In this document: piece by piece, positions 10,567-19,989 of the stretch
How positions within the stretch are numbered: position 1 is the first letter of the stretch
How the letters are laid out: every line of letters starts with the position of its first letter
From: Ichthyophis bannanicus
Lineage: Eukaryota; Chordata; Amphibia; Gymnophiona; Ichthyophiidae
Direction of reading: 5' to 3'
Assembly: GCA_033557465.1 (NCBI GenBank)
Contig: CM066043.1
Location: 82,552,662-82,616,661, forward strand
Length of the DNA: 64,000 bases
Notes under the pieces: generated by a model
The model's input: only the letters and a program-made list of their open reading frames with translations
The model's database searches: none
What the model was told of the DNA's origin: nothing
Translations under genes and position numbers: made by a program

Positions 10567-11343
10567 TGTTGATGCTCAGATGAGCCAGTCGTCTAAGTAA
10601 GGGAAGACGAATATCCCCAGAGTTCTCAGGAATGCTGCTACTACTGCCATGCATTTTGTGAAGACTCTTGGGGCAGAAGACAGTCTGAAGGGAAGAACCC
10701 TGTACTGGTAATGTCTTCTCTGAAAGAGGAATCGAAGAAACCTTCTGTGATCTGTATGGATGAGAATATGCATGCATGCATCCTTTAGATCTAGAGAACA
10801 TAGCCAATCCTGACTCTGAATATAGGGAAGAAGTGTTCTGAGGGAGATCTTGAATTTTTCTCGGAACAGATACTTGTTCAACTCTCTGAGGTCCAGTATG
10901 GGCCTGTATCCCCCTGTTTTCTTTGGGATGGGGGAGTAGAAACCCATGCTCTGTTGGGATATGGGTACCTCTTCTATTGCCCCTTGAGCAAGAAGTGAGG
11001 TGACCTCCTGACACAAGAGAGTGGTGGTAGGGCCCTGAGAATTGAACTGTCTTGTGATGGTGGGAGGGGGCATACTGTGGAAATGAAGTTTGTACCCCTC
11101 TCGTACAATGGAAAGGGTCCAGTTTTCTGATGTTATTTGTTGCCATCTTCTGGCAAAATGACAAAGTCTGCCGGGGATGGTGAGAGGTTCTGGACCTTTC
11201 GGGGGCAGGATGACTAAGTTCTCTAGGAAGGAGTCAAAGCCCCTGAGGAGGCTGAGTCTGTTGAGCTGATTGAGCTGATTGAGCTCTTGGGACTTGTGTC
11301 TTCCTTTGCTGTCTAGGCTGTTGTTGCCCCTTCTGGGCAGCAT
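10567..11343 (-). pseudogene. DIRS-B reverse transcriptase
   Basis: Minus frame of about 255 codons with YKLHFHSMPPP, GFYSPIPKKTGGYRPILDLR (finger/palm), WLCSLDLKDACMHI (motif A with Asp), LPFRLSSAPRVFTK (motif B) and VFPYLDDWLI (motif C, both catalytic Asp present). The frame stops at a TGA directly after the LDDWLI box, where the related sequence of DIRS-C reads LIRAKS, so the stop probably arose from CGA. The core is otherwise uninterrupted, suggesting relatively recent decay. Confidence 0.9.
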
Positions 11344-13138
11344 GAACTGGACAGTGGACAGCTTGGATGTAAGATGAGTAGAATTTCTTTTTCTTGTTGA
11401 AAAAGGGTTTCTTAGTTGTCTTTTTCTTTGCTGGGTTAGCTGTAATTCTTGATAATCTGTTCAAGGTTGTATTTTCAGATTCAATCTGATTAGCCTTGTC
11501 TTGCCAGTCTTTGCCAAAGAGATTTTCTCCTGTGCAAGGAATGTTTCCCAGCTTATCTTGCACCCATTGTTCTAAATCAGATGCCTGAAGCCAGGCAATG
11601 CGACGTGCGCCGATGGAAATAGCAGAGGTTCTGCTAATGCACTCAAAGCAGTCAAAGGTTGCACAATTCATGAACTTAAACACATTCTAGGCATGTTTGA
11701 CCAGAGTGAGGAAGTCTGTCCTTTTATCATCAGGGAGAAGTGGAGCCATAAGCTCTAGATCCCTTGTAACCTCTTTGAGAAACATTCCCAAGTAGAGAAT
11801 GTAAGAGCTGATCCTGGCTGATTACATCGAGAATTGAAAGCATTGACGACCAAAGGCATCGAGTGTCCTCACTTCTCGGCCTGGAGGATTGGAAGAATGT
11901 GTATTAACACTCTTGATCCTATGCATTGCCGATTCCACTACCATTGAATGGTGTGGTAATTGTGTCTTCTGAAACCCAGGGCATTGTGGAACTCGGTACA
12001 TGGTATTGAGACTCAGAGTGTGGAGACACCGTTAAAGGAGCTTCCCACATCCTTAGCATGAGGTCATGCAAGATTCGGTGAATGGGAAGGGTAGCTGCTT
12101 CTTTAGGAGCTGCTGGATATTGAAGAATTTCTAATTCTTCTCCTCTGAGTTCCTTCTCAGGAGTCACCATGATTGAAAGTCCTCGGGCTACATCACGTAT
12201 GAAATCCTGAAAAGACATGTCCTCTGGAGGAGACATCCTGCATTGAGGAGAAGGAGATGGATCCGCCGGTAGAATCACCCCGGTACCGGTGCAGTCAGAG
12301 TCATCGGAATCGGAGGGCTCGAAATATCTGCATGCCGGGTGTTCTTGCATTACTCGGCGCCAGTATCGATTGAAGTCAGCGTCAGACTGTTTCGATACCG
12401 GGCTCTCGATGCCGGATATTGATTCAAGAGCTGGCATGGGGGGATGCACATCGGTAAAAGCAGGAGCGGTCGGTACCGGTATCGGGACCAATGACTGCGA
12501 AACCGTCTGAACCGGTCTTAGAGGTACCGAAGCTGCTAAGAGAGCCGCTAGACTGCGTTCGATGGCTAGGATTCGTTGATCCATAGCCCAACGATGCCTG
12601 GATGTCAGTACCGGAGGAAGTGGCCACGACACCAGAATATGGCACCAGTTCTCCCGAGGTGGAAGCCTCTGGAACATCCTGGAGCCCCGTTAGTGCTTTG
12701 GAGGCCGAGGCCTCCCGCCAGGGCTGTTTTGCCGGTATGTTTTCCTCGAGGGCAACGCTAGTAGCATCTCGATGCTTCGAAGGAGATCTACTCATTGAGG
12801 GCCCGCGGGTCTTAGAAGACCTGGGTTTAATTACCTGAAGATGAAGCCCTGGAAGATGTCGATGCAACAGACATCATGTCTGCAGCAAAGAGGGTGCCGA
12901 GTTTTGCAGCTCTGTTCTGCAGGCCTCTCTTGGTCATCTTCCTACAGAGGAGACACTCCGATGGTAAATGGTCAGGACCTAAACATTTAAGATACCAGTA
13001 ATGGGTGTCAGTAGCGGAAATGGTACCGCTACACTTTGAACATTTTTTGAAACCACTAGTTGGTTTCTCCATTTTGGAAGAAAAAAGGGCATAGTGCCCA
13101 AAATGGTGACTAGTAACTAGAGGGGAAAGACCCTCCAA
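11234..13138 (-). pseudogene. DIRS-B gag-like region
   Basis: Three minus frames run in order from 13138 to 11234. The first (12827-13138) has a Cys/His pattern CSKCSGTISATD then KCLGPDH and CLLCRKMTKRG, a zinc-binding N-terminus. The middle (11919-12677 and 12424-12867) is a Ser/Pro-rich region followed by FQDFIRDVARGLSIM. The last (11234-11683) holds RRIAWLQASDLEQWVQDKL and a basic tail KKKTTKKPFFNKKKKF. Frames are out of register, so the gene is broken, but order and content match Gag of DIRS elements. Confidence 0.75.
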
Positions 13139-13319
13139 AAAGAAGAAAGTTTTTTTTTTTTAAAAAGAAGGAAGAAATGAAGAAAGACCGGTGGAACTGG
13201 TGCAGGTGTCGACGGTGAAGGCAGACGTGAACACAAGAAGAAAATTTTCTGCAGGGTTTGCTGCCTGTCGGCTCCGCAGAAAATGAAGAACTGAAAAGGG
13301 AGAGTTGGAAAGGCAGGAA

Positions 13320-13442
13320 GGCAGTGACGCAGGCACAGTGGGATGCTCCCAAAACCTTTCCTATTGGACGCTGGGGAGCATTCCTGCACGGGCTCCGTCG
13401 GTACCAATGATACTCGTGTGTGAAGACTACATTCCTGCTTAT
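13320..13442 (-). repeat. DIRS-B right terminal repeat
   Basis: Read in reverse complement it gives GCAGGAATGTAGTCTTCACA, then TACCGACGGAGCCCG and CCCCAGCGTCCAATAGG, matching 7905-8000 inverted. It ends at GCTTATTCAT next to a (TA)n run. The outer CACCTGTAACAGGTG stretch of the left end is absent. Confidence 0.82.
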
Positions 13443-13466
13443 TCATATATATATATATATATATAG
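13443..13466. repeat. (TA)n microsatellite
   Basis: About ten TA units directly abut the right end of DIRS-B. It may represent or overlap the insertion target. Confidence 0.85.
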
Positions 13467-13984
13467 ACAGAATATACAACAACATATATGCAGAACAATA
13501 AGAGGTAAAGAAATCCTCAATTAAATTGAGCACAAAAATAAATAATTCAAAGAACATAGTAATCAGAAATCCAAGAAAGTAATACAATTTTCTTTTGCCA
13601 TGTTCTTGTGCCAAAAATTCTGTGAAACCATGTCTAAGTATATTATCAAACATTTACCAAGCCTAATCCAACTGAACAACCAAAATCTGGATTAGACTTG
13701 GTAAATGTCTCTGATAGCAAACTCAGACCTTCATAGAATTTCTGGCACATGAAAAGGGAAAAATCATTGGAGTAAATGTCTACAGCAGGAATCAATAGAT
13801 TCACAAGGCAAAAACTCCAGTTAGTATTTTCTATAGAGTTCCAGACCAGACAAACTTTGGGCCAATCAAGAAAAGGAACAAAGATAACTAGCAATAGAAG
13901 TGATAAGAGCAGTCTGGCTAGTACCAGCCCAAATGGAAACATGAGAGCTCTTCTGCAAGATGCCTGCCTTGTAACCCGATAGAC
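13467..13984. other. Unassigned DNA with a short hairpin
   Basis: No recognised coding sequence. ACCAAGCCTAATCC (about 13655) and GGATTAGACTTGGT (about 13690) form an imperfect 14-bp stem. Minus-strand open frames here are leucine-rich by composition and I do not call them. Confidence 0.4.
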
Positions 13985-15700
13985 AGATTGATTGATTGAT
14001 TTAGCAACTTTTCTATACCACTGTATTTACACGTCAACAAATAGAACAAGAGCATTACATAGAACATAAATAACAGTATATAAAACTAAACAAGGTGAAT
14101 ATAACTACATAGAACTGAGTAGGGATTAGATGTGATCATAGTCATATTGTGGTGGGTAGACAGTTAAGAGTCTAGTCCAAAGTGCTCCAGGAAAAGGAAG
14201 GTTTTTGTTTACGGCAGAATTCCTCCAGGTCAGTGAGTGAACGTAGTTCCGGTGTTAGCGAATTCCAGATGGTGGGAGCATAGAAGGAGAAGGCTCTGCT
14301 AGTAGTGGTAGTGTTGGAGTGAGTGAAAGCCCTTGGAACTGATAGGAGGCTGTGAATGGTTGATGATCTCACTCTCTTATTGAGAGATTGTTGCAGAAGA
14401 GAGCAAAGAATGCTCGCTAGGAGATGGTGAATGGTCTTAAATATGGTTAGGAAGACTTTGGGGGTTATTCTAAGACACAAATAGCAGGGATGGATGTCCC
14501 AACAGGACGTCCATCTCTGCTATTCGTGCTGGAGGCAGCCCCCAACTAACTTCCCCACCGATTGTGCAGGGAAGTTAGTCGGGGGTGGGTAATGGGCAGC
14601 CCAGGGATGGAGAGTGGGTGGTCGCTGGCCCTGGATGTACAGGGCCAATTCTAATGTCAGCCCTGGACGTTCAGTGCCAGCAAAATGGTCGGGAAAGTTA
14701 TTCTTCCTCCGAGGTGCAATAACTTCCCTGGAGGTGTTTTTTTTTCGCAGCCCGGGGTGCAGAAGAGGCTGGGAGGCCAGGGTTTATTCCCCGCAGTCCA
14801 ACCCTGGCCTTAGGAGGCCAGATCAGGGGTTGGGCTGCAGGAAATAAACTTTAGTTTCTGGTGGCCAGCATTGCGGCTTTTAAATGTAGCCATGGCGCCA
14901 TTTAAAAGCCTGACTGATCTATCCGGGCAGTACCTGTACATGCAGGGCAGCCTGCACGTGCAGGCCTGATCACAATTCTGATCCCGCGGGGCTAGACATG
15001 CCCCACAGGATCAGAATCACACTCCCCTTTGTATGTCTGGCTCAGACCGGACATACAAATGGAATGTACATGCGGGTCAGAATCGGGCCTTTTATGTTTA
15101 ATTCTCATGTGGATGTGGATCCAGTGAAGCTGTTTCAGAGTGGGAGTGATATGTTCTTATGCATCAGTGCCTGTGATTATTCTGGTTGCTGCATTATGAG
15201 CAAGCTGTAACGGGAGTAAAGTTGATTTTGGGAGCCCCTGGTATATTATGTTTGCATAGTTCAGAATGGGGGTGATGAGGGCTTGGCAGACACTTCTGAA
15301 GTCATTGTGATCCAATAGGGGATGAAGGTGTCAAAACGTTTGCATCCGGAAGTAAGTAGCCTTAGTGACTTGTTTGATGTGGTAGTGGAATCACAGTTAT
15401 TGATCCAGGATTATATTGAGATATTTTACTTGTTGTCTAACTTGTAAGGTTAAGTTGGCCAGTTCGACTATGGCTGGAGGGGTGAAGGAGGTGAGCTGGG
15501 TTATGTGAAGGACTTCTATTTTTTGGGGGTTAATGTGCATGCTGTTGTTATTGAGCCATTGGATGACAGAGTCCAGGCATTGGCCGAGAGTGCAGTAGTC
15601 TGAGTTGGTGGTGGAGAATGGAGTGTAGATTAGGATGTCATCTGCGTATAGCTGATACAGGATTTTGTGATTACCAGTTACAAGTGATGCAACTGGGGAG
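13985..15700 (-). mobile_element. L2-type LINE fragment, 5' truncated, interrupted
   Basis: The minus strand reads RT box LYADDILIYTPFS (about 15640) followed by the connection WLNNNSMHINPQK, then after an insert the C-terminal LINE segment SRAFSFYAPTIWNSLTPELR (14172-14480) and a 3' tail with (ATTG)n/TTTA-rich repeats at 13985. It is split by a TIR-like insert at about 14461-15092. Frames are broken. Confidence 0.75.
14461..15092. mobile_element. Non-autonomous TIR-like insert in L2
   Basis: A GC-rich 630-bp block with no homology to L2 separates L2 sequence on both sides. Ends resemble each other inverted: GGGGGTTATTCTAAGAC at the left and GGCCCGATTCTGACCC in reverse complement at the right, flanked by TTT on both sides. 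This fits a PIF/Harbinger-type element with a 3-bp target duplication, but the terminal match is imperfect. It contains many internal inverted words, such as ATGTCCCAACAGGACGT. Confidence 0.5.
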
Positions 15701-16250
15701 GGGCAGGGTGACAGAATTTTAGATTTTTTAGCGTCCTATTCAGATTAAAAATTATATGGAACAACACAGGAAATTTTGTTGTTATTTCCCATGTCATTTC
15801 AAATGAATGAACATTCCAAACAGCAGCTTGATAGCAACTCAATAGCAGCTCAGTAGCAACTCAGAGACTCATTAGAAACTCTATAGCATTTCATTAGCAA
15901 CTCAATAGCAATTAATTGGGAGAAGGCGGCTTTACCATTCCTGGTAGGATCAGAGCAGTTCGAGAAGTGTTGGCAAGTGGATTTGGCAGTCACAGAGGCG
16001 AGAGAGAGGTTGATGCCTAGTGTTTTCCTCCCCCCCCCCCCCCACCCCCCAGTGACATCTTCTCGTGACTGCATTGAACTTAAAAGCCAGCCTGGAGCCA
16101 AGCAGATGTGGCACGTGGATAAAGGGAGATGTGACTAAAGGGGCATACCATTTTGATGCCAATTTTGTGCCACTGAGGGTGTTGTGGTCTGTGCTACACT
16201 TCCAAATGGACCTCTCCCTTTTTAACAACATGCCTAAAAGTGGTACCAAA
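15700..16250. other. Unassigned; degenerate TAGCAACTC tandem and a poly-C run
   Basis: 15832-15916 holds degenerate direct repeats of a word like AGCAACTCAATAGC. A poly-C run is at about 16027-16050. No coding signal is seen. Confidence 0.5.
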
Positions 16251-16259
16251 TGAAAAAAC

Positions 16260-17090
16260 AAAGGGCCATTTTTAACATATGCAGCTCCAGCTGCATCTGA
16301 CCCATGAACAAACATAACAGCTGGGACTCCAGTATTTGAGGTAACTTCTGTAAGTTCTCCTGGTTTATCATTTTCTTTGGAGTTTGGGGGTTACTGTAAG
16401 CCTCATAGTTAGGACTCCATCACCTCCACCTGGTGAGAGTTCTGAATTAATCCCTAGAGACAAACCTCCAGTCCCTTTTATGGGGATACAGGGGGGGTTT
16501 GTTCTTAATTCAGTTTCTATTCCCAAATTAATTAAATATCCAACAATTGATTCTTTACTTCGGGTACTAGAGACTCCATTCAATGTGATTTACTTGACAT
16601 TTGGAAAATGGTTTCACAGACAAATATTATCCTACAGGGGGTTATGGGACAGACGACTGTATTTTTCCCAAGAATTTGCGTCAAAGTTTCTGTCTATTGA
16701 CAAATCGATTCTATTGATAAAAAGTTGGAAAGGTTTTCCACTCAGGCTACTACTTTATAAGCTACAGAGTCATCAGCAATTAAAGATAGCATTGTGGTTC
16801 ATAGACAGCTAGAAGTCATAGTAGACTCATTATTAAATTTTCCCAAGACTGATTATTTGTATGCGGTTATTTTACTAGATTATATTTCAAAGAAGATTTC
16901 TTAATTCCTAATTATTATCAGATTCCAGTGCCAATATACCTGAAAGGCCGCACATGGAGAAACCCAGGTTTTAGCCGATGCTCTGGATCTTTCTGTTTTT
17001 TGGAATCATCTTCTGATGTGATTCCAACAAGGGTTATTCTCATTGTAACCTTCAGTAATGATATGGACAAATTGTAAGTTTTGAAACTAT
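16260..17090 (+). pseudogene. L1/Tx1-like LINE ORF1, N-terminal part
   Basis: In shifting plus frames the region reads like an L1-type ORF1: a coiled-coil-like stretch QIDSIDKKLERFSTQATTL, then LEVIVDSLLNFPKTDYL (the NLR-x-xNFP-like region) and RVILIVTFSNDMDKL before the break. ORF1 proteins bind LINE RNA. The frame breaks off exactly at a TIR-element insertion (17091) and resumes at 22861. Stops and frameshifts occur even without the insertion. The clade assignment rests on pattern only. Confidence 0.55.
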
Positions 17091-17299
17091 GGGGTATGTT
17101 TACTAAACCATCTTAATGTTCCCAGTGCTAGTTGCAGCGATAATGTGAAGGATGCCATATAAGGAGTGGGCGTTCTGGTCTTAAGGTAGCAATCGCGGGT
17201 TATTGTGTGATAAAGTGCGCCGTGTCCATTATCGCGCGATAGAGAGAGTCACGCACGTTACCACACGTTAACCTTAACTTCGCGTGCTGACCTGCAATC

Positions 17300-17790
17300 A
17301 CAGCAATAGAGGTGTAGCACACTGGTTAATACAATGACTGCTGAAACAGGGGTCATGAGTTTGATCCCCCAGTAGGTCTAATGAGTAAGACTGTCTGAGG
17401 CATTACCCTTTACTTTAAATCAGTGCTGTCTGAGGCATTTTCTTTATTAATTTAAATTAGTGCTGCCAGCAAACACACCCTCACAGTGCCGTAACCTAAG
17501 GTGCCCCATAAGACGCCCTATAAGGCACTCCAGAGGGCACATCATAAAGTGCACTGTCCGCCAAGGCACCTTATAATGTTCCCTATAGGGCGCCTTATAG
17601 GGCGCCTTATGAGGCACCTTAAGGTTACAGCACTGTGAGGGTGTTTTTGCTGGCAGCACTAATTTAAATTAAAAAAGGAAATGCCTCAGACAGCCCTATC
17701 AAATAACACCACTGTGGGATCAAACCCATGACCTCTGCCTCCACAGTCAGTGAAGTAACCAGTGGGCTACATCTCTATAGCTACTAACAA
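17300..17790. repeat. Large palindrome with tRNA-like sequences at both outer ends
   Basis: The arm 17300-17540 matches 17570-17790 inverted over most of its length. Each arm starts with a tRNA-like segment: A-box-like TAGCACACTGG or TAGCCCACTGG and, 35-45 bp further, B-box-like GTTTGATCCC. It then runs inward through CTGTCTGAGGCATT, AATTTAAATTAGTGCTGCCA and CACCCTCACAGTGC to a GC-rich CCTTATAGGGCGCC centre. The inner parts of the arms differ at only a few positions. It could be a foldback element or two tRNA-derived SINEs joined tail to tail. Confidence 0.75.
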
Positions 17791-17799
17791 ACCCCTGGC

Positions 17800-19482
17800 T
17801 GGCTACAGAAGGACTGCAGGTCACCACACAAACTGTCTGCTGTGGTTACCAGGATAGGGTTAACCCACCCGTACCCATGATGCACTGCACATGCAGATCA
17901 GCAGTCTACAGATGATCAGAAGATGGGGTATGCACCCCCACAGCACCTCGGCCTGGTAGGGGGCACTGGCCATGTGTGTTAGTGGCACAGAGTAGCTACA
18001 GACCATCACATTGTGCAGGTACTGTGTTCACCCTGAGGGCAAGGTGGGGCGCCCAGCACCAGGTCCGCAGCACCTGGCTTAGCTGAGATAGGCTATGCTG
18101 CAGGTCGCCATCAGTGCCAGTGTGTGATAGGTAGTCCTTGCAGACACACCTAGGATACACCTGTGTCCATCTGTATTTCCCAGTCATGTCTATCCCTTGT
18201 GGACTACGATGCACCCAGAATAGTGCATATCCTGTGTAGGTGCCATGGTCACATGATTTAAGTGAAGGGGGGTGTTTGGACCCATAAGTGGATTATGTAG
18301 CACCACCCAACCTGCCCTCTGGGGCTCAGGGTGGGGGACAGGATCTCCCACCAACAGATCCATATTCTACATCCCTGCAATGGTGGCAGTAGAGGGGACC
18401 ATCAACCCCCAGTCCTGCTGGGGAACGGGCACACTACAGGGCAGTCAATGCAGATCTGTACACCTCCATAAGGCAATGGCAGACAGACAGTAGGCTTGGA
18501 AATGCTCAGCTGCCCACCACCACTATCTGACATTCTCTAGCAGCGAGCACAGTGAGTCTCCCGCCACTGCACCCTGCAAGGTATTCTAGCCATACACATA
18601 CTAACTGCAAACAGTCTGCTAGCTTGTACATAATGCATGTTCCTGGAGGAACTGTGTGCACCCAAAAATGGGATGTGAGCGCACACACCAAGCAGGTACA
18701 TCAGTGATTGGGCCCCAGAAAAGGGAACTCATAAATATCACTTGAGAGAAATACTATATAGCACTATGGGGGAACCTAGCCATGCCGTGGTCACTGCTCA
18801 GTCAGGATGAGAGTGACCTCCCAGCAGGACATGCTGTGGCCACCCTGTCCATGCAGGTGGTGGCCGGGCACTACAATGTCCCAGCCATTGCCCTATGCAG
18901 ATGCATCCTGCCCATGCCACCCTGTCCGGGCCATACCCACAGTACCTTGCTCCTCATTATGCACACTGGCAGGCTAACACTGGAAACAGTGCAAGCAGTG
19001 TGGGCTGAGTAAGGTGTAGGCAGCCACAACACACTGGATAGACAGACACACACTCCCACACCTATGCCAGCATTGTGCAAATATAGAGGCTTTTGGCAGC
19101 CCTGGCCACCACACCAGTCCTGGGCACAGTGCAGGCATGGCTATGGTACGCAATACTGTTGGGGTCACTCCCCGGGGTGGTAAACACTATCAGAAACCAA
19201 AACTGAAACACACTCCACAGATATCAGAAAGGTTTCTATGATGCAGCTTTATCAGCAAATTGTGCTTAACTTTGGAATTGTTATCTGCTATTAATCATAG
19301 CAACCTTTTGATATATGTGTAACGTATTCCCAAGTTTAGGGCGGCATTGCTAAGGTATGCAAGTGCTAGTATTGGGAGATGCTGCTGTGCGCAGGGCCCA
19401 ACAGCCTGACTTTCCATGAGGCTTAGCATAGTGGAGCCTGTGGGTGTGGGTGTTTATGCCCCTGTTGGCCACTGCTCTAGGG
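17800..19482. other. Interior of the TIR element, no recognised gene
   Basis: GC-richer, CpG-poor DNA with words such as CACCTGGCTTAGCTGAGATA. Short ORFs on both strands overlap each other and show no transposase or Myb motif. It may be decayed transposase exons or captured sequence. Confidence 0.4.
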
Positions 19483-19673
19483 CAGAGGTTCCCAACTCCG
19501 GTCCTGGTGGGCAAAACACTGTTCAGGTTTTCATGCTGTCCCTAATGAATATGCATGATACATTTGCATACAATGGGGGTGGCGCATACTAATGCAGCAC
19601 AGGCATATTTATTAGGGACAGCATGAAACCTGAATGGTGTTTGGCCCTCTGGGACTGCAGTTGGGAAACTCTG
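19483..19673. mobile_element. hAT-type MITE with perfect 8-bp target duplication
   Basis: Left end CAGAGGTTCCCAACT and right end (reverse complement) CAGAGTTTCCCAACT, with inverted homology continuing about 80 bp (TTCATGCTGTCCCTAAT in both arms). Flanks CTCTAGGG at 19475-19482 and 19674-19681 are identical. TIR form and 8-bp duplication are hallmarks of hAT elements. At 191 bp it cannot encode a transposase. Confidence 0.9.
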
Positions 19674-19784
19674 CTCTAGGGATTGCACATGTTTATGGTG
19701 TCTGTGCTCTGTAGGGTAAAATATAGGTGTTTCAGGCATGTTTATTTTATCTGCAATAAAGATTCCGTCTTTATTACTACGGTT

Positions 19785-19905
19785 TAGTACTGGGTAAAAT
19801 ATGGGGAAAGGGTTGGCAGGAACCATAGCTGGGACTTGAACTTGTGACCTTCTGCTCCTGAACACACTGGCTGTGTGTACTGCACCACACTGCTGCCACA
19901 GGGAC
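19785..19905 (-). repeat. tRNA-like SINE head
   Basis: The minus strand reads GGCAGCAGTGTGGTGCAGTA and, further on, the B-box-like AAGTTCAAGTCCC. It resembles a tRNA-derived SINE head rather than a tRNA gene, because no consistent cloverleaf stems are seen. Confidence 0.45.
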
Positions 19906-19989
19906 AGTTCAATCCCTGGGGATACCATGACTGTTCGTCAGACAGACCCTGTCTGTTGCATTGCACGGCACCCACCTAAACGGGGTTAA

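Larger units (their letters stand above)
7866..13442 (-). mobile_element. DIRS-type retrotransposon, copy B, nearly full length
   Basis: On the minus strand: right terminal repeat, gag with Cys motifs, RT with PYLDDWLI, RNase H, tyrosine recombinase with R, HxxR and Y boxes, internal complementary region and left terminal repeat, about 5.6 kb. This is a complete DIRS gene order. Breaks are few: in-frame stops just after the RT box and in the RT-RNase H connection, and a frameshift in the recombinase N-terminus. No unrelated insertion is seen inside. The left end has an extra outer stretch (CACCTGTAACAGGTG) that the right end lacks, as is usual for DIRS ends. Confidence 0.93.

Noticed and set aside
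17311..17378. tRNA gene
   Set aside because: A- and B-box-like words are present, but acceptor and anticodon stems do not pair and it lies in a repeated palindrome arm.
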